This document shows positions 63,930 through 64,000 of a stretch of 64,000 nucleotides of DNA, in pieces (position 1 is the stretch's first letter; the number at the start of each line of letters is the position of its first letter). Below the pieces are notes generated by a model. That model ran no database searches, was not told where the DNA came from, and saw only the letters and a list, made by a program, of their open reading frames with translations. The translations under genes were made by a program, and so were the position numbers. The stretch spans positions 1,390,924 through 1,454,923 of the forward strand of contig NC_021487.1 in assembly GCF_000427095.1 (NCBI RefSeq), read 5' to 3'. The DNA is from Chthonomonas calidirosea T49. Its GTDB lineage: Bacteria; Armatimonadota; Chthonomonadetes; Chthonomonadales; Chthonomonadaceae.

Positions 63930-64000
63930 CGAACTACAGCCGTCAACCGACGCCCACGACGTAACTTCTGGAGGCGTTTTTGAAGCCGACGCATCTCTTC

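Noticed and set aside
63878-64000. Minus-strand frame open from the right edge (EEMRRLQKRLQKLRRGRR-type helix) to a TAG overlapping the bioY stop
   Set aside because: It would place the bioY hairpin inside a coding region; another frame stops at 63943-63945. The evidence is too weak to call a gene, although a gene entering from the right is possible.

Overview
The window looks like a chromosomal segment of a mid-GC bacterium with a type IV pilus, many prepilin-type proteins of the H-X9-DG kind, secreted glycosidases and an SLBB exopolysaccharide exporter. The yqeG-aroE-pilBTC order, the H-X9-DG pseudopilins, an animal-type transketolase and LarB/LarE fit a member of Armatimonadota (Chthonomonas-like). 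That assignment is inferred from gene content only. I see no phage, insertion sequence, CRISPR array or rRNA.

Positions 1-23025 (minus strand) hold a pilus region read from high to low coordinates: ruvX, yqeG-aroE, then pilB-pilT-pilC, prepilin peptidase, two paralogous pseudopilins, and three very large prepilin-like proteins in PilV, PilW and PilX order. A 1.6-kDa-residue-scale secreted protein (about 1638 aa) sits where PilY1 is normally encoded, and a further secreted protein is cut by the left edge. A good promoter lies upstream of pilB; hairpins separate pilB/pilT, pilC/pilD and the pseudopilins from the PilV-like gene.

Positions 23114-37300 (minus) carry two adjacent glycosidase-like proteins, a tRNA-Asn with its own promoter and terminator, an AcuC-parvulin-SLBB exporter run, the pyruvate dehydrogenase genes pdhA-pdhB-pdhC behind their own promoter, and ndk behind its own promoter. 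Positions 37310-47167 (minus) hold an ECF sigma factor / anti-sigma pair followed by a large membrane protein, a membrane protein plus HtrA-type protease, an overlapping sulfotransferase-sulfatase pair, radA and a small membrane protein.

Positions 47353-52392 (plus) hold a four-GAF sensor protein with a translationally coupled small Cys-rich protein, a PabA/TrpG amidotransferase and a coiled-coil DUF2325 protein. Positions 52431-56626 (minus) look like one operon, larE - LolA-like - larB - GT39-like membrane protein, for nickel-pincer cofactor assembly plus envelope functions. Positions 56772-58995 contain two convergent H-X9-DG pseudopilin genes, one under a perfect consensus promoter, the other followed by a 53-aa single-span microprotein. 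The right end has a Tat-exported glycosidase-like protein, transketolase and, on the plus strand, the biotin transporter BioY.

The most unusual material is the PilV/W/X-PilY1-like set with oversized pilin-like proteins, the coupled sulfotransferase-sulfatase pair, the four-GAF protein with its coupled small protein, the 53-aa microprotein, and the larE/larB operon interrupted by a LolA-like gene.
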